Below are positions 18,089 through 26,691 of a stretch of 64,000 nucleotides of DNA, one piece after another (positions within the stretch are counted from its first letter, which is position 1; each line of letters opens with the position of its first letter). A program made the position numbers and the translations under genes. The notes under the pieces are model-generated. The model worked only from the letters and a program-made list of their open reading frames with translations. It was not told where the DNA came from and ran no database searches. The DNA is from Luteibacter aegosomatissinici (GTDB lineage: Bacteria; Pseudomonadota; Gammaproteobacteria; Xanthomonadales; Rhodanobacteraceae), in contig NZ_CP095742.1 in the NCBI RefSeq assembly GCF_023078495.1, forward strand, positions 2,356,001 through 2,420,000. Direction: 5' to 3'.

Positions 18089-18715
18089 TCACTCGCCGGC
18101 CCAGGGAAGACTCGCGCCGGCGACGGGCGGCATGCCGAGTTCTTTCTGTAGTGCCTCATCAACGTCGCAATAGCGCGTCGCGGCGTCGACTACATGGTCG
18201 AAGTCGAACGAATGCGGCGCATCACCAGCACCATCGTCGGAGTGGTCGACCAGCCGATAGAACGTGAAGTGCACCTTTTCCGTGTCACCAAACGATTTAC
18301 CGAAGTCACGGTCGGCGATGACCAGTTGGGTGCCCGTAGCGTCATTGCTATGGAAGATGCGGAAGGTATGCAGCGTGCAATCTGCACCCCCCGACGTCGT
18401 CAGGCCAAGCTCTTCGGGCTGTTCCTTCTTGGGGTTCGTGGGATCACGGACAAACACCGGTATCGCAGCGAGGGTGACGGCGCCATTGCTAACCGGGCCA
18501 TCCGCGTACACATTCACGACGTTGTAACCATGGGCGTTCCCGTTATCACGCCATGCCGACACCAACGTATAAGGCTGACCATCCAGCTTGACGTGATTTA
18601 TTCCAGGCCCGAACTGAAGAACGACCGGCTTCTTTGGCAGTTGGCCAGGCCCGGGATGTCCCGTGGGTAGCACCGCAGCGACGGCGAACACGGCGCTGGC
18701 CAGGACTGGGTTCAT
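18089..18715 (-). CDS. Secreted protein, unknown
   Basis: Start placed at ATG 18715 (MNPVLASAVFAVAAVLPTGH), giving a signal peptide; the longer frame to 18796 lacks a signal at its N-terminus. The 208-residue mature protein contains two cysteines (GADCTLHTF and RYCDVDEAL) and the segment VIADRDFGKSFGD. Function unknown. Confidence 0.7.
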   Translation of the reverse strand: MNPVLASAVFAVAAVLPTGHPGPGQLPKKPVVLQFGPGINHVKLDGQPYTLVSAWRDNGNAHGYNVVNVYADGPVSNGAVTLAAIPVFVRDPTNPKKEQPEELGLTTSGGADCTLHTFRIFHSNDATGTQLVIADRDFGKSFGDTEKVHFTFYRLVDHSDDGAGDAPHSFDFDHVVDAATRYCDVDEALQKELGMPPVAGASLPWAGE

Positions 18716-18974
18716 TGATCCGTTGCTCCACTGCACACCGAAAGAGCCCAATGATACGCACGGCGAAAGCCGAGCGGTTTTGCCAGAAGTGACCATTGCG
18801 TCGGGAGCGTCTTGAGGCTTACCGGGGTCCGGTGGTGCAGCTCGAAAAGGGCTGGGTTTTGGTGGGGTAGCCCGGACGCACCCGGCTCCGTTAGCGCGCG
18901 GACCTCAGCAAGCAAACCACGCAGATGATCATGCGGCGCGTTTGGATGGGTGAGGAGTGGTGTCGCGTTAACGT

Positions 18975-18993
18975 GACATTTTGGCTAAATGTC
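18975..18993. promoter_or_regulatory. Operator palindrome of the XRE/AbiEii module
   Basis: GACATTT-TGGCT-AAATGTC is a perfect 7-bp inverted repeat ending 13 bases before ATG 19007. TATATT at 18995-19000 looks like a -10 box. An XRE antitoxin binding here would repress its own operon. The ATG at 18989 lies inside the dyad, favouring 19007 as the start and a very short or absent leader. Confidence 0.7.
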
Positions 18994-19006
18994 GTATATT
19001 CGAGAC

Positions 19007-19429
19007 ATGATTACGCCAGATCCCATCCTCCAACCCCTTCGCGACCTTGGCCAGATGCTTAAGGATGCGCGCACCCGCATGGGCATGACTCAGGCTGCGG
19101 TCGCGCACGCGGCAGGGGTAGGGCGCCAGAAGTTGATAGAAGTGGAGCAGGGTAAGCCATCGGTCGCGATGGGCACGTATGCGGCGGTGATGCGCGCCCT
19201 GAACCTAATACCGACTGCCGGCGAGCCACTGGTCGCCATTGACGAGTTTCCGCAGCTGAAACGGCTCGCCTGGAATCGACCGGGTAAGCGAACTATTCCC
19301 GAGCCGGACGCACTTGCCCTTTACGAGCGAAATTGGGATCTCGTGGATCGGAACGAGATGAACGATAAGGAGCGTCGTTTACTCGACGACCTCGTAAATC
19401 GATACGGAAATGGGGTACTGCATGTTTGA
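19007..19429 (+). CDS. XRE-family antitoxin-like regulator
   Basis: The 140-residue protein has a Cro/CI helix-turn-helix (MLKDARTRMGMTQAAVAHAA, then VGRQKLIEVEQGKPSV, residues about 18-60) and a C-terminal extension ending MNDKERRLLDDLVNRYG that may bind the toxin. Its stop overlaps the next start (ATGTTTGA), so the two genes are translationally coupled. Such HTH proteins act as antitoxins for AbiEii-type nucleotidyltransferases. Confidence 0.85.
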   Translation: MITPDPILQPLRDLGQMLKDARTRMGMTQAAVAHAAGVGRQKLIEVEQGKPSVAMGTYAAVMRALNLIPTAGEPLVAIDEFPQLKRLAWNRPGKRTIPEPDALALYERNWDLVDRNEMNDKERRLLDDLVNRYGNGVLHV

Positions 19430-20111
19430 GAGGCCACATCACCAGCGTATAGCGCACATCCTGCGCGCTTTGGATGGAAAGCTGCTAAAGGACGCTAAGT
19501 GCTACTTCGGCGGCGGCACAGCGATCGTCCTGCAGTGTGGCGAATATAGAGAGTCGGTCGATATAGATTTTCTTTGCGCAGATGCGGCTGGGTATCGAAG
19601 CCTGCGCGAAGCCATTGCGCCACCGACGCTCGGAGGATTACTCCGCAAGGCAATAAAGCATGCTCGCGACGTCAGAACGGATCGCGACAAGATATCCACG
19701 TACATTGACGTCGATGGAGTGAATATTCGTTTTGAACTCGTGCGGGAAGCTCGCATCGAATTTGATGCGAGCCCGCTAGACATCGAAGGCGTGCCTGTTC
19801 TTGCCCACGTAGATGCGTACGCCGAGAAACTGCTCGCCAACGCTGACCGCGGGATGGATCGGTCAACGATGAGTCGGGACATCATTGACCTTGCCATGAT
19901 GATTGAGGCCTGGGGGCCGGTTCCTCGTGATTCGGTCATCAAGGCCGAGTCCGCCTATGGTTCGTCGGTTAGGAGGGCCTGGGACAAAAGTGCCGCCCTG
20001 GTTTCCGACGATGCGTACCTCAGACGGTCAATCGAGGCCATGTCGATGAAGGATTCGCTTGTGGCGGTGATTCAAGAGAACCTGGCAAAACCCTGGGCGA
20101 CAGACGTTTGA
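19422..20111 (+). CDS. AbiEii/AbiGii-type nucleotidyltransferase toxin
   Basis: The 229-residue protein has the NTase signature YFGGGTAIVL followed by ESVDIDFLC (hG[GS] and DxD of DNA polymerase beta-like NTases). A later aspartate-bearing strand VNIRFELVREAR and a helical part with KLLANADRGMDRSTMSRDIIDL follow. AbiEii toxins and their MenT relatives add nucleotides to RNA ends and stop growth; some abort phage infection. It overlaps the antitoxin by eight bases. Start at 19422 (MFERPHHQR) fits the coupling. Confidence 0.88.
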   Translation: MFERPHHQRIAHILRALDGKLLKDAKCYFGGGTAIVLQCGEYRESVDIDFLCADAAGYRSLREAIAPPTLGGLLRKAIKHARDVRTDRDKISTYIDVDGVNIRFELVREARIEFDASPLDIEGVPVLAHVDAYAEKLLANADRGMDRSTMSRDIIDLAMMIEAWGPVPRDSVIKAESAYGSSVRRAWDKSAALVSDDAYLRRSIEAMSMKDSLVAVIQENLAKPWATDV

Positions 20112-20150
20112 GGCGCCATGGGTGAGAGGGAAAGGCTCCGCGCGCATACA

Positions 20151-20205
20151 CGCACATGTGCGCATAATGTATATTATGTCAACTTCGAAACGTTGCATTT
20201 CGAAG
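20151..20205. repeat. Cluster of three palindromes beside the transposon insertion point
   Basis: Three consecutive dyads occur: CGCACATGTGCG (20151-20162, perfect), CATAAT-GTAT-ATTATG (20163-20178) and CTTCGAAA-N7-TTTCGAAG (20183-20205, perfect 8-bp arms). No T-run follows, so they do not look like a terminator. They end 32 bases before the transposon end. Confidence 0.6.
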
Positions 20206-20232
20206 CTTCGCGACATGTTTACGCGCCTGCGC

Positions 20233-20237
20233 GAAAC
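20233..20237. repeat. Target-site duplication, left copy (GAAAC)
   Basis: GAAAC immediately precedes the left terminal inverted repeat and is repeated immediately after the right one at 50800-50804. A 5-bp duplication is the hallmark of TniA/TnsB/Mu-type transposition. Confidence 0.93.
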
Positions 20238-20249
20238 TGTCGTCGGCCA
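20238..20249 (+). repeat. Left terminal inverted repeat
   Basis: TGTCGTCGGCCA matches the right end perfectly in inverse orientation. It starts with TGT, as ends of Tn7/Tn5053/Mu-class elements do. A related copy GTCGTCGGTCA sits 39 bases inward at 20278-20288. Confidence 0.93.
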
Positions 20250-20840
20250 ATAACTGTGTCGCCTAGCCATTTACCTCGTCGTCGGTCAGTAATTCTATCG
20301 CCAGGCGCGTCGACTCCGCGCTAGGTGGTTGATTTTGCTCCGAGGGCTGGATTGATCGGGGCACACTTTTCGACGACACCGTTTCTGGCTAGGCCTTCAC
20401 CGACATTAACGATGTCGCGACGGCACGGCTAACGACACTGCTACCGGCCTGCACCTGAGGTATCCATCGACGGCTAGCATCGGCGACCAGCGTTTCTTGT
20501 TGTCGGCGACCCACCAACTGCGTCTGAGAGCGTGCCGCCGCCGATTTGCCCTGCCGACAACCGGTGGGACGCCCTCAGGCTAGGCACATTATTGGTGCGT
20601 GTCGGCGACCAGCATTCCCTGTCCCATGGCCAGCAAATCCTGTCACCTCGTGAAATCATGTCACGTTCTGGGCACTGCCGGCCGTAACTGGTTGTTATAA
20701 CTGCTCGTTGCTCGGCGGGCTAATCCATTTGGGTTGTGACATCATTTCCTATTCTTGTGATCCGCGCAGTAGGAAATTGAGTCACGTCGGCTAATCGCGT
20801 CGCCACCTTCACGGCTACCAGATCAGGAAATGTTGTCACG
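20240..20840. repeat. Array of degenerate ~20-bp repeats at the left transposon end
   Basis: Related copies follow the plan GRCCAG-N-AA-N3-TGTCRCC. Direct copies lie at about 20240-20264, 20279-20303, 20480-20499 and 20602-20621 (the last two 17/20 identical), and 20628-20647. An inverted copy is at 20371-20394. A sub-type AGGAAAT-N3-GTCACG lies at 20650, 20771, 20825 and inverted at 20735-20750. Such arrays bind TnsB/TniA in related elements. No gene is seen in 20250-21083. Confidence 0.6.
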
Positions 20841-21083
20841 CTGTCGATCGATGCTGCAGCCCTCCATCGCGAGCTATTGGTACTCCGCAAACCGCAATCC
20901 GCACCGGCCGGTCACCGACCAGTTGTGATTCACCATCGATGATGGCCGGTCAGCGTCGCGTGGTGAGTTTTGATCTTTCGCGCTCGCTGGCGATCCCGGA
21001 CGTCCAGCGATAGGCCGCAGTCGCAAGGAGGCAGGCAACTCCCGCCTCCCTGCTTTTCCGCCTCCACTGGCAATCGCCGGGGA

Positions 21084-22046
21084 TCAGGCCCCACGCTTAG
21101 CGCGCACCTTCTTTTTCGCGGCCGGCTTTGCCTGGCCGGGGGTGGCGCGGCGGCGCGGTGTGGCCGGCCTCTGCGCCGGGACGGTCGCTGCGGCTTTCGC
21201 GCGCGTGCGGACCTGGCGCACGAGTGCTTGCTGGGTGGTCAGGACGGCATCGGCGCGGGCCGCGGCTACCGCGGCTTCACGCTGGGCATCGATGACCGCC
21301 TGGCGCAGCGCGGCCTCGCGCCGGCGCGCTGCCTCGTCACGGGTCCGTTGCTCGCCTTGCGTTGCATCCCGCTGTTTTTGCACTGCGCGCAGCTCGGCGC
21401 GGATCCGGTCGACCTCCGCATGCGCTCGGTCTTCGACGGCGCGTACGTGCTCGGCAAGGCGCTGCCGTTCGGCCGCGTCCTCCGCGTCGCGCGTCCGGCT
21501 TCGTGCTGCCTGCGCCATCGCTTCCTGGTCGGCGCGGTGGACCCGCTCCTCGGCGGCATCGCGCTGGGCGCGAAGGTCGTTGAGCTGCGTCTGTTGCTGA
21601 TCGCACCATTGCTGCAGGTCGCGCAGGCGCTGCTCGGCGGACCGTTGGGCATGCGCGGCATGTTCTGCGGCGGTGAGCACCTCACGGACGGTGGCCTGGC
21701 GGGCCGCGTCAGCCTCGACGAGGGCCTCGCGCTCGGCGGCCAAGGTTTCACGGTCGGTGGCGAGCGCAGCGTGGGCCTCTTCGCGCGCGCTGCGTAGGGC
21801 GGCATCCCAGAGCTGCGCCGCCAGGTCGCCGATCGCGAAGGGTGCTGCCGGCAACGCCGCAGCCTGACGCTGCTGGCGCAGCCGCGAGCCCAGCCTGCCC
21901 CACCAACTGTCCAGGTGCCGAGTGACTGTGTTCGGCGAGCCGGATCCCAGATGCGCGCGAATGCGCTCGACTGTCGGTCGTTCGCCTGCTTCCACCAGCG
22001 CATCGGCGGCGCCGTGCACGTCGTTTTCTGTGATCCCGCGTGCCAT
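21084..22046 (-). CDS. KfrA_N-domain coiled-coil DNA-binding protein (TnpT-like)
   Basis: Start at ATG 22046 (MARGITENDVHGAADALVEA), with GGAG upstream. The 320-residue protein has an N-terminal KfrA-type DNA-binding domain (GERPTVERIRAHLGSGSPNT, residues about 20-45), a long Ala/Arg/Glu coiled coil (about 75-270) and a basic Lys/Arg tail. It is divergent from a tyrosine recombinase, with a palindromic site between. The same arrangement is known for TnpT and TnpS of Tn4651-type transposons, where TnpT assists cointegrate resolution. Plasmid KfrA is the alternative reading, but the pairing favours TnpT. Confidence 0.8.
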   Translation of the reverse strand: MARGITENDVHGAADALVEAGERPTVERIRAHLGSGSPNTVTRHLDSWWGRLGSRLRQQRQAAALPAAPFAIGDLAAQLWDAALRSAREEAHAALATDRETLAAEREALVEADAARQATVREVLTAAEHAAHAQRSAEQRLRDLQQWCDQQQTQLNDLRAQRDAAEERVHRADQEAMAQAARSRTRDAEDAAERQRLAEHVRAVEDRAHAEVDRIRAELRAVQKQRDATQGEQRTRDEAARRREAALRQAVIDAQREAAVAAARADAVLTTQQALVRQVRTRAKAAATVPAQRPATPRRRATPGQAKPAAKKKVRAKRGA

Positions 22047-22092
22047 CGCTATGTCTCCGTGGTTGAGCACCCTGCCCTTTGATTCTCTACTC

Positions 22093-22113
22093 GCGATAAG
22101 TGATGATTATCGC
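22093..22113. other. Candidate recombination core site (rst/res-like)
   Basis: GCGATAA-GTGATGA-TTATCGC is a perfect 7-bp inverted repeat with a 7-bp spacer. It lies between the divergent KfrA-like and tyrosine recombinase genes. The size and spacing fit a tyrosine recombinase core, two arms bound by monomers and a 6-8 bp crossover region, as in the rst site between tnpT and tnpS. Confidence 0.6.
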
Positions 22114-22150
22114 TAGTATCAGCTCTATATCGTAATTCACATTACATATT

Positions 22151-23230
22151 ATGAAGCATAAACGCACCTCGACTGATCTCTCCGCACCTGCCTCCAGCTT
22201 GGTCTTGCCGGAACAGCTGGCCCAGCAAGCGGCGGACGCCGTGCGTGAACTGTTGGCCGAAGCCGCCGCGGCCAACACCACCCGCAGCTATGCCGCCGCC
22301 CTGCGCTACTGGGCCGGCTGGCACCAGGCGCGGTTTGGTATGGAGCTGACGTTGCCGGTGACCGAGACCGTGGTGATCCAGTTCCTGGTCGACCATATCC
22401 AGCGGAAAAGCAAAGCTGGCCTGGTCAGCGAGCTGCCGCCGGCGGTCGACCAAGTACTGGTCGCGTCCGGCCTCAAGGCGAAGCTCGGGCCGCCCAAGCT
22501 CGCCACCGTGACCCAACGCGTGGCCGTGCTGTCGACGGCACACAAGCTCAAACGACTGACCAACCCGTGCGAGCTAGCCACCGTCCGCACGCTGCTCAGT
22601 CGCGCCCGGCGTGCCGCGGTGAAACGCGGTGAGCGGCCGACCAAGAAGACTGCGATCACGCGCCCGGAGCTCGAGGCCATGCTGGCCACATGTGACGACT
22701 CGCTGGAAGGGCTGCGCGACCGCGCCTTACTCTGCTTCGGCTTTGCCAGCGGTGGCCGTCGACGCAGCGAGATCGCAGCAGCCGACCTGTGCGACCTGCG
22801 CAAGACCGGTGACGACAGCTACATCTATCGGTTGGAGTTTTCGAAGACGCAGCAGGCCGGCGTGAAGGTAGATTCGACGCCTGACAAGCCGATCCTAGGA
22901 CGCAGCGCTCAGGCGCTCGCGGCGTGGCTCGAAGCGGCAGGCATACGAGAGGGGGCAATTTTTCGGCGCATATGGAAGAATCGGATCGGCCCTGCCCTGC
23001 TACCCGGCTCGGTGGCCTCAGTCGTCAAACGCCGAGCCATTATGGCGGGGCTAAATGGGGATTTCGGTGCCCATAGTCTCCGCTCAGGCTTTGTCACCGA
23101 GGCGGGCAAGCAAGGCGTACCGTTGCCAGCGGTGATGGCGATGACGGAGCACCGCTCCGTCGCTAGCGTGATTGGATACTTTCAGGCCGGTCAGGTGGAA
23201 GAGAATCCCGCGGCGCGGCTTCTTAAGTGA
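22151..23230 (+). CDS. Tyrosine recombinase/integrase (TnpS-like cointegrate resolvase)
   Basis: The 359-residue protein has a SAM-like core-binding N-terminal domain (ANTTRSYAAALRYWAGWHQA) and a full catalytic domain: R204 in GGRRRSE, K232 in SKTQQAG, H308 and R311 in GAHSLRSGF, H334 in TEHRSV and nucleophile Y343 in IGYFQ. All six key residues are present, so it should be active. The divergent KfrA-like partner and intervening dyad point to resolving transposon cointegrates rather than phage integration. Confidence 0.88.
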   Translation: MKHKRTSTDLSAPASSLVLPEQLAQQAADAVRELLAEAAAANTTRSYAAALRYWAGWHQARFGMELTLPVTETVVIQFLVDHIQRKSKAGLVSELPPAVDQVLVASGLKAKLGPPKLATVTQRVAVLSTAHKLKRLTNPCELATVRTLLSRARRAAVKRGERPTKKTAITRPELEAMLATCDDSLEGLRDRALLCFGFASGGRRRSEIAAADLCDLRKTGDDSYIYRLEFSKTQQAGVKVDSTPDKPILGRSAQALAAWLEAAGIREGAIFRRIWKNRIGPALLPGSVASVVKRRAIMAGLNGDFGAHSLRSGFVTEAGKQGVPLPAVMAMTEHRSVASVIGYFQAGQVEENPAARLLK

Positions 23231-23266
23231 CACCTCACATAAACCGAAACGCAGAGATTGCGCAAT

Positions 23267-24049
23267 TCAATGAAGCGGGTGCCCTTCCTCCTCGTCGATG
23301 CCTGGCGTTAAGTCAATCTCTCGGAAATTCGTTGCGCCTAAAAAGCCCATCTTCTTCGCAAAGAGATTTGCCAGTCGATCGTCCGCGGTGGCAAAGAAGA
23401 TTTGCCGGGCTCCGGTCTCCGCGATGTCCGCCAAGTAGTCGAGTAGCGCTAAGGAATTTAGATCGTCAATGTGCGCAACTGGATCATCGATTAGCATGAT
23501 CGGTGGGCCATCTGCTTGGGTGCGCGTCACGAACAGGTAGCACAAGCAGTCTAAAAATTCTCCATTGGCGCCTGGTGCTGGCCAGTTAATCACCACTCGG
23601 ACGCGACCTTCGAGAGCCTCTAGCCTCGCGCGCAGGTCAGGGGCGGAAATGCTTTCGCACGCAATAGCCCACAACTTGCCCTCTGCTGGAACAGTCCCGG
23701 ATCCAATAGCATCGAAAAGTGCGGTCCAAGGACAGGAGTATTCGGGACAAGCCACCAAGTCCGAACCGAGAGCAACGGCTCGTCCCAGAAAGCCACTCAT
23801 TTGCATCCTTAGCAAGTCACGATCGAGGACGCTGACGCTCCTGTCGGTGGCGACGATGGCGCCTTGCGGCTGAAAGAGAAGTGCCCTAATGAAGCCTGGA
23901 TCGCGAGAAAGAAACGGCATTTCGGGCGGCCGCAACCCCTCTTGCGCCAACCGAATGGATACGTCCACAAGCTGTGTCACAGCCCCTCCCCTACTATCCC
24001 TTGACGCGGGGCAACCCTCAGTCGCCCCTTCCTTAGCCAAGGATGCCAT
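23267..24049 (-). pseudogene. Chimeric remnant: nitrilase-like segment joined to an SMC-type ATPase C-terminus
   Basis: The 260-residue open frame looks like two unrelated pieces. Residues about 25-175 (SGFLGRAVALGSDLV, ACPEYSCPW, VVINWPAPG, NGEFLDCLCYLFVTRTQADG) resemble the carbon-nitrogen-hydrolase-like domain found with some defence reverse transcriptases. Residues about 176-245 (PIMLIDDPVAHIDDLNSLAL, then RQIFFATADDRL) are the Walker B/D-loop end of an SMC/RecN-like ATPase with no Walker A. A deletion fusing two old genes is the simplest reading. An intact novel fusion is less likely. Confidence 0.5.
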
Positions 24050-24409
24050 ATGCGCTGAGAAAAGGTATTACCGAGTTGATCGATAATCAAATGGAAGTCA
24101 CGGCTCTTCCTCGCTTTGGTCTACCTGGCGATGCCAGAAAATCCAAGGCATTGTTTCGGCTTTCATCCACGTTAGTTAGCTTCATAACCAGTCAAATCTC
24201 AGTTCAAAGCTTGCGCTGATCTACCCGCGATAACACGGGCTTATCACCCTGCTTTCTGCTCGCCGAGATGTCGGGGGCGCCGGGAGATGACGGTAGCACT
24301 CCGGTGGCGTACGGCAGGCAGCGAGCGGCTGGCCGCCGTCAGGTTCAGATGGCCACGGAGAGGCGGGCTATGCGCCACTACCCACGGCCTGAACACAAAC
24401 CGCCCCGAT
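24050..24409. other. Intergenic region, no gene seen
   Basis: This 360-base gap between the chimeric remnant and the tandem hydrolase gene has no convincing frame. It may be a scar of the rearrangement that made the remnant. Confidence 0.4.
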
Positions 24410-26446
24410 TCACGGAGACGCAGGCGCTCGTCGCCCGGCATCACGCTCCCCACCCGCCTCCGAAGCCATGCGCAACACCTGATCAATTGCATCAATCACG
24501 ATCTCAGGCCGGTCGTAGTTAATGAGATGTCCGGCGCGCGGGACAATTTCATTGAACCCACGAGTCGACATGGCCGCGACGTCGTTGTGCAGCTGCTCGA
24601 CGGTGGCGGTGCGCTGGTCCTGCTGCAGCTGGGTGACCCCCGCCGCGGGTTTGAAGGGAGCGTGGGTCAGGTAGATGAGCGGCAGGTCGCCGACATCGCT
24701 TCGCGTTGCGCGTGCTTCATCGGCGCTTTCACCCCGGAAGGCCTGAGTCTCCGACCTGACGGCCAGCTGGTACTTCGCCTTTGCTCCATACGCCAGTCGC
24801 GCATCGTTGATGGCCTGGCTGAAGCGTGGATCGGGTTCGCCAACACAACGCGCATAGACCGGGGACGTCTTCGGAATCTCTCCGTCACGCAGCGCGTCCA
24901 CGCATGTCGTGTCATGGATGTCGTCGTCCCAATGAGCCTTCGCCTCGGGTAGCGCGATCGCTTTAAGGCGGGAGGACTGGTCTTCGTGTGTTCCATCGAC
25001 GATGACCAGTCCGACGACGTCGTCGCGAAAGCGGCCGGTAAATACACGCGTCGATAGCGCCGCATCGGAGTGCGCCACCAGCACATAAGGCGGCGCCACA
25101 TGGGCCGCTTGCAAGGCCATGTGCAGGTCGTCAGCTTCGTTAGCGGCTGTGCCGGGCCGTACGGCAGCGTCGCTGAATCCGAGCCCGGCACGATCGAACG
25201 CACAAGTGGCATGCGTCTCGCTGATGGCCGGCTGGACGAGCCCCCAGGCAACGGTGCTATCAGCCGCACCTGCGGCAAACACGACCGTAGGCGCGCCCGC
25301 CCCCCGACAGTACAGATTGATACGCCGGCCACCACCGACATCCACGAGGCGTGCCGGGCGGGTATAGGCAGCATCAGTCACGATTGGGTGACCTTGCAGC
25401 GCCTTCACCGCGGGCGCCGGCTCGGCCGCCATCGCTATCGCCTGATGGATGGCCTCGATGACGATATCCGGCCGGTCGTAGTTCATCGCGTGCTTGCTTC
25501 GCGGAACGATCCAGTTCACGCCCCGGGTCGACATGGCCGCGACCTCGTTGTGGTATTGCTCCCAATCCATGTTGCGCCGGTCCTGCATGGCCTGTGGAAA
25601 GCCGTTGCGGGCGGGCGACTGCGAGCGCGTCAGCATGATGATGGGCATGTCGCCGAAATCCCGGCGCGTCGCCCGTGCTTCGTCTGCACTGACGGTACCG
25701 AAGTTCTCCATCTCCGACGTGATGGCCTTTTGCGACTTCAGTGAGGCCATGGCGGCGGAAGTCGCATCGGTAATGGCCTGGCTGACACCGGGATACATGA
25801 TCCCGACGCAAGGCTCGAACAGGGGTGAATCCTTCGGAATACTGCCCGACTTCGCAGCTTCCACGCAGTTGGGTGCCGGCGCTGCGGACGGCCCTGCCAG
25901 GGACGGCATCTCCTTGACCTCAAGCGCCATTCGGGCCTTCCCCCCGCTGACCTGCTCCTCGTAAGAACCATCGACGATCACCATGCCGACAACCTCCGAA
26001 CGGTAGCGGTCTGCGAAGATCCGAACCGCGAGCCCCCCGGCCGAATGTCCCACGAGCACATAAGGCGGCTCGATGTGAGCCGCCTGGAGTGCCTTGTGAA
26101 TATCATCGACGTCGTTTCCAGCGGTACCTGGCCGCACAGCGGCATCGCTGAATCCGAGCCCAGCGCGGTCGTATGAACAGGTCATGTGGGCGTTGCTGAT
26201 TTCCGGCTGGATCAGTGCCCACGCGATGGTTGTATCGTAAGCGCCGGAATCGAAGATGACGGCGGGTGAGCCCGCTCCACGGCAGTACAAGTTGAGACGT
26301 CTGCCGCCAATATCGACCAACCGGGCCGCTCCGAGGTAGACCGGATCGGTCACCACGGGTTGGGTGGCGGGCTCGCCTCCCCATGCCACCGGCGTGCTCG
26401 CAAGACAGCCAACCGCCACGAGGGTGGTGAGCACTTCCTTCAACAT
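24410..26446 (-). CDS. Exported tandem (two-domain) alpha/beta hydrolase
   Basis: Start at ATG 26446 (MLKEVLTTLVAVGCLASTPV), with AGGGGAT upstream, gives a signal peptide and a 678-residue product. Two full hydrolase domains lie in tandem (about 35-335 and 350-660), roughly half identical. Domain 1 has an intact nucleophile elbow GHSAGG. Domain 2 has AHSDAA, keeping Ser but losing both flanking glycines. Each has YDRAGLGFSDAAVRPGT-like and MSTRG...H motifs, with final His in SKHAMNYDRP or AGHLINYDRP. The downstream single-domain paralogue suggests repeated duplication. Confidence 0.85.
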   Translation of the reverse strand: MLKEVLTTLVAVGCLASTPVAWGGEPATQPVVTDPVYLGAARLVDIGGRRLNLYCRGAGSPAVIFDSGAYDTTIAWALIQPEISNAHMTCSYDRAGLGFSDAAVRPGTAGNDVDDIHKALQAAHIEPPYVLVGHSAGGLAVRIFADRYRSEVVGMVIVDGSYEEQVSGGKARMALEVKEMPSLAGPSAAPAPNCVEAAKSGSIPKDSPLFEPCVGIMYPGVSQAITDATSAAMASLKSQKAITSEMENFGTVSADEARATRRDFGDMPIIMLTRSQSPARNGFPQAMQDRRNMDWEQYHNEVAAMSTRGVNWIVPRSKHAMNYDRPDIVIEAIHQAIAMAAEPAPAVKALQGHPIVTDAAYTRPARLVDVGGGRRINLYCRGAGAPTVVFAAGAADSTVAWGLVQPAISETHATCAFDRAGLGFSDAAVRPGTAANEADDLHMALQAAHVAPPYVLVAHSDAALSTRVFTGRFRDDVVGLVIVDGTHEDQSSRLKAIALPEAKAHWDDDIHDTTCVDALRDGEIPKTSPVYARCVGEPDPRFSQAINDARLAYGAKAKYQLAVRSETQAFRGESADEARATRSDVGDLPLIYLTHAPFKPAAGVTQLQQDQRTATVEQLHNDVAAMSTRGFNEIVPRAGHLINYDRPEIVIDAIDQVLRMASEAGGERDAGRRAPASP

Positions 26447-26691
26447 GGGTGGATCCCCTGAGTTGCGCGGTTCCAGGCTGCCGGCCACGGCAGGCTGGGT
26501 GGTGCGAACGATGAAGTTAAAGGATGGGCTCGACGAGCGTCAACTCGAGGCGAGCGACCGTCGGGGACTCACCAAGCCTTGGGTCGGGTGACCCAGAAGA
26601 AAGTTGGCGTAAGATTTGGAAACTAGGGGCGCGAGGTGCCCAAATTCGCCGAAATACAGCCAGAGATCCGGGCAAATACGGGCACCTCTTG

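Noticed and set aside
20183-20205. Rho-independent terminator for the AbiEii operon
   Set aside because: The stem is only 8 bp with moderate GC and no T-run follows.
20240-20840. CRISPR array
   Set aside because: Repeats are degenerate, irregularly spaced and in both orientations; there are no cas genes.
21142-21600. Plus-strand frames over the KfrA-like gene
   Set aside because: These are shadows caused by the Ala/Arg-rich coding strand; the minus-strand frame has a domain and a ribosome site.
22151-23230. Phage or integron integrase with an attachment site in a tRNA
   Set aside because: No tRNA, attI-like site or gene cassette was seen; the divergent KfrA partner and transposon context fit resolution better.
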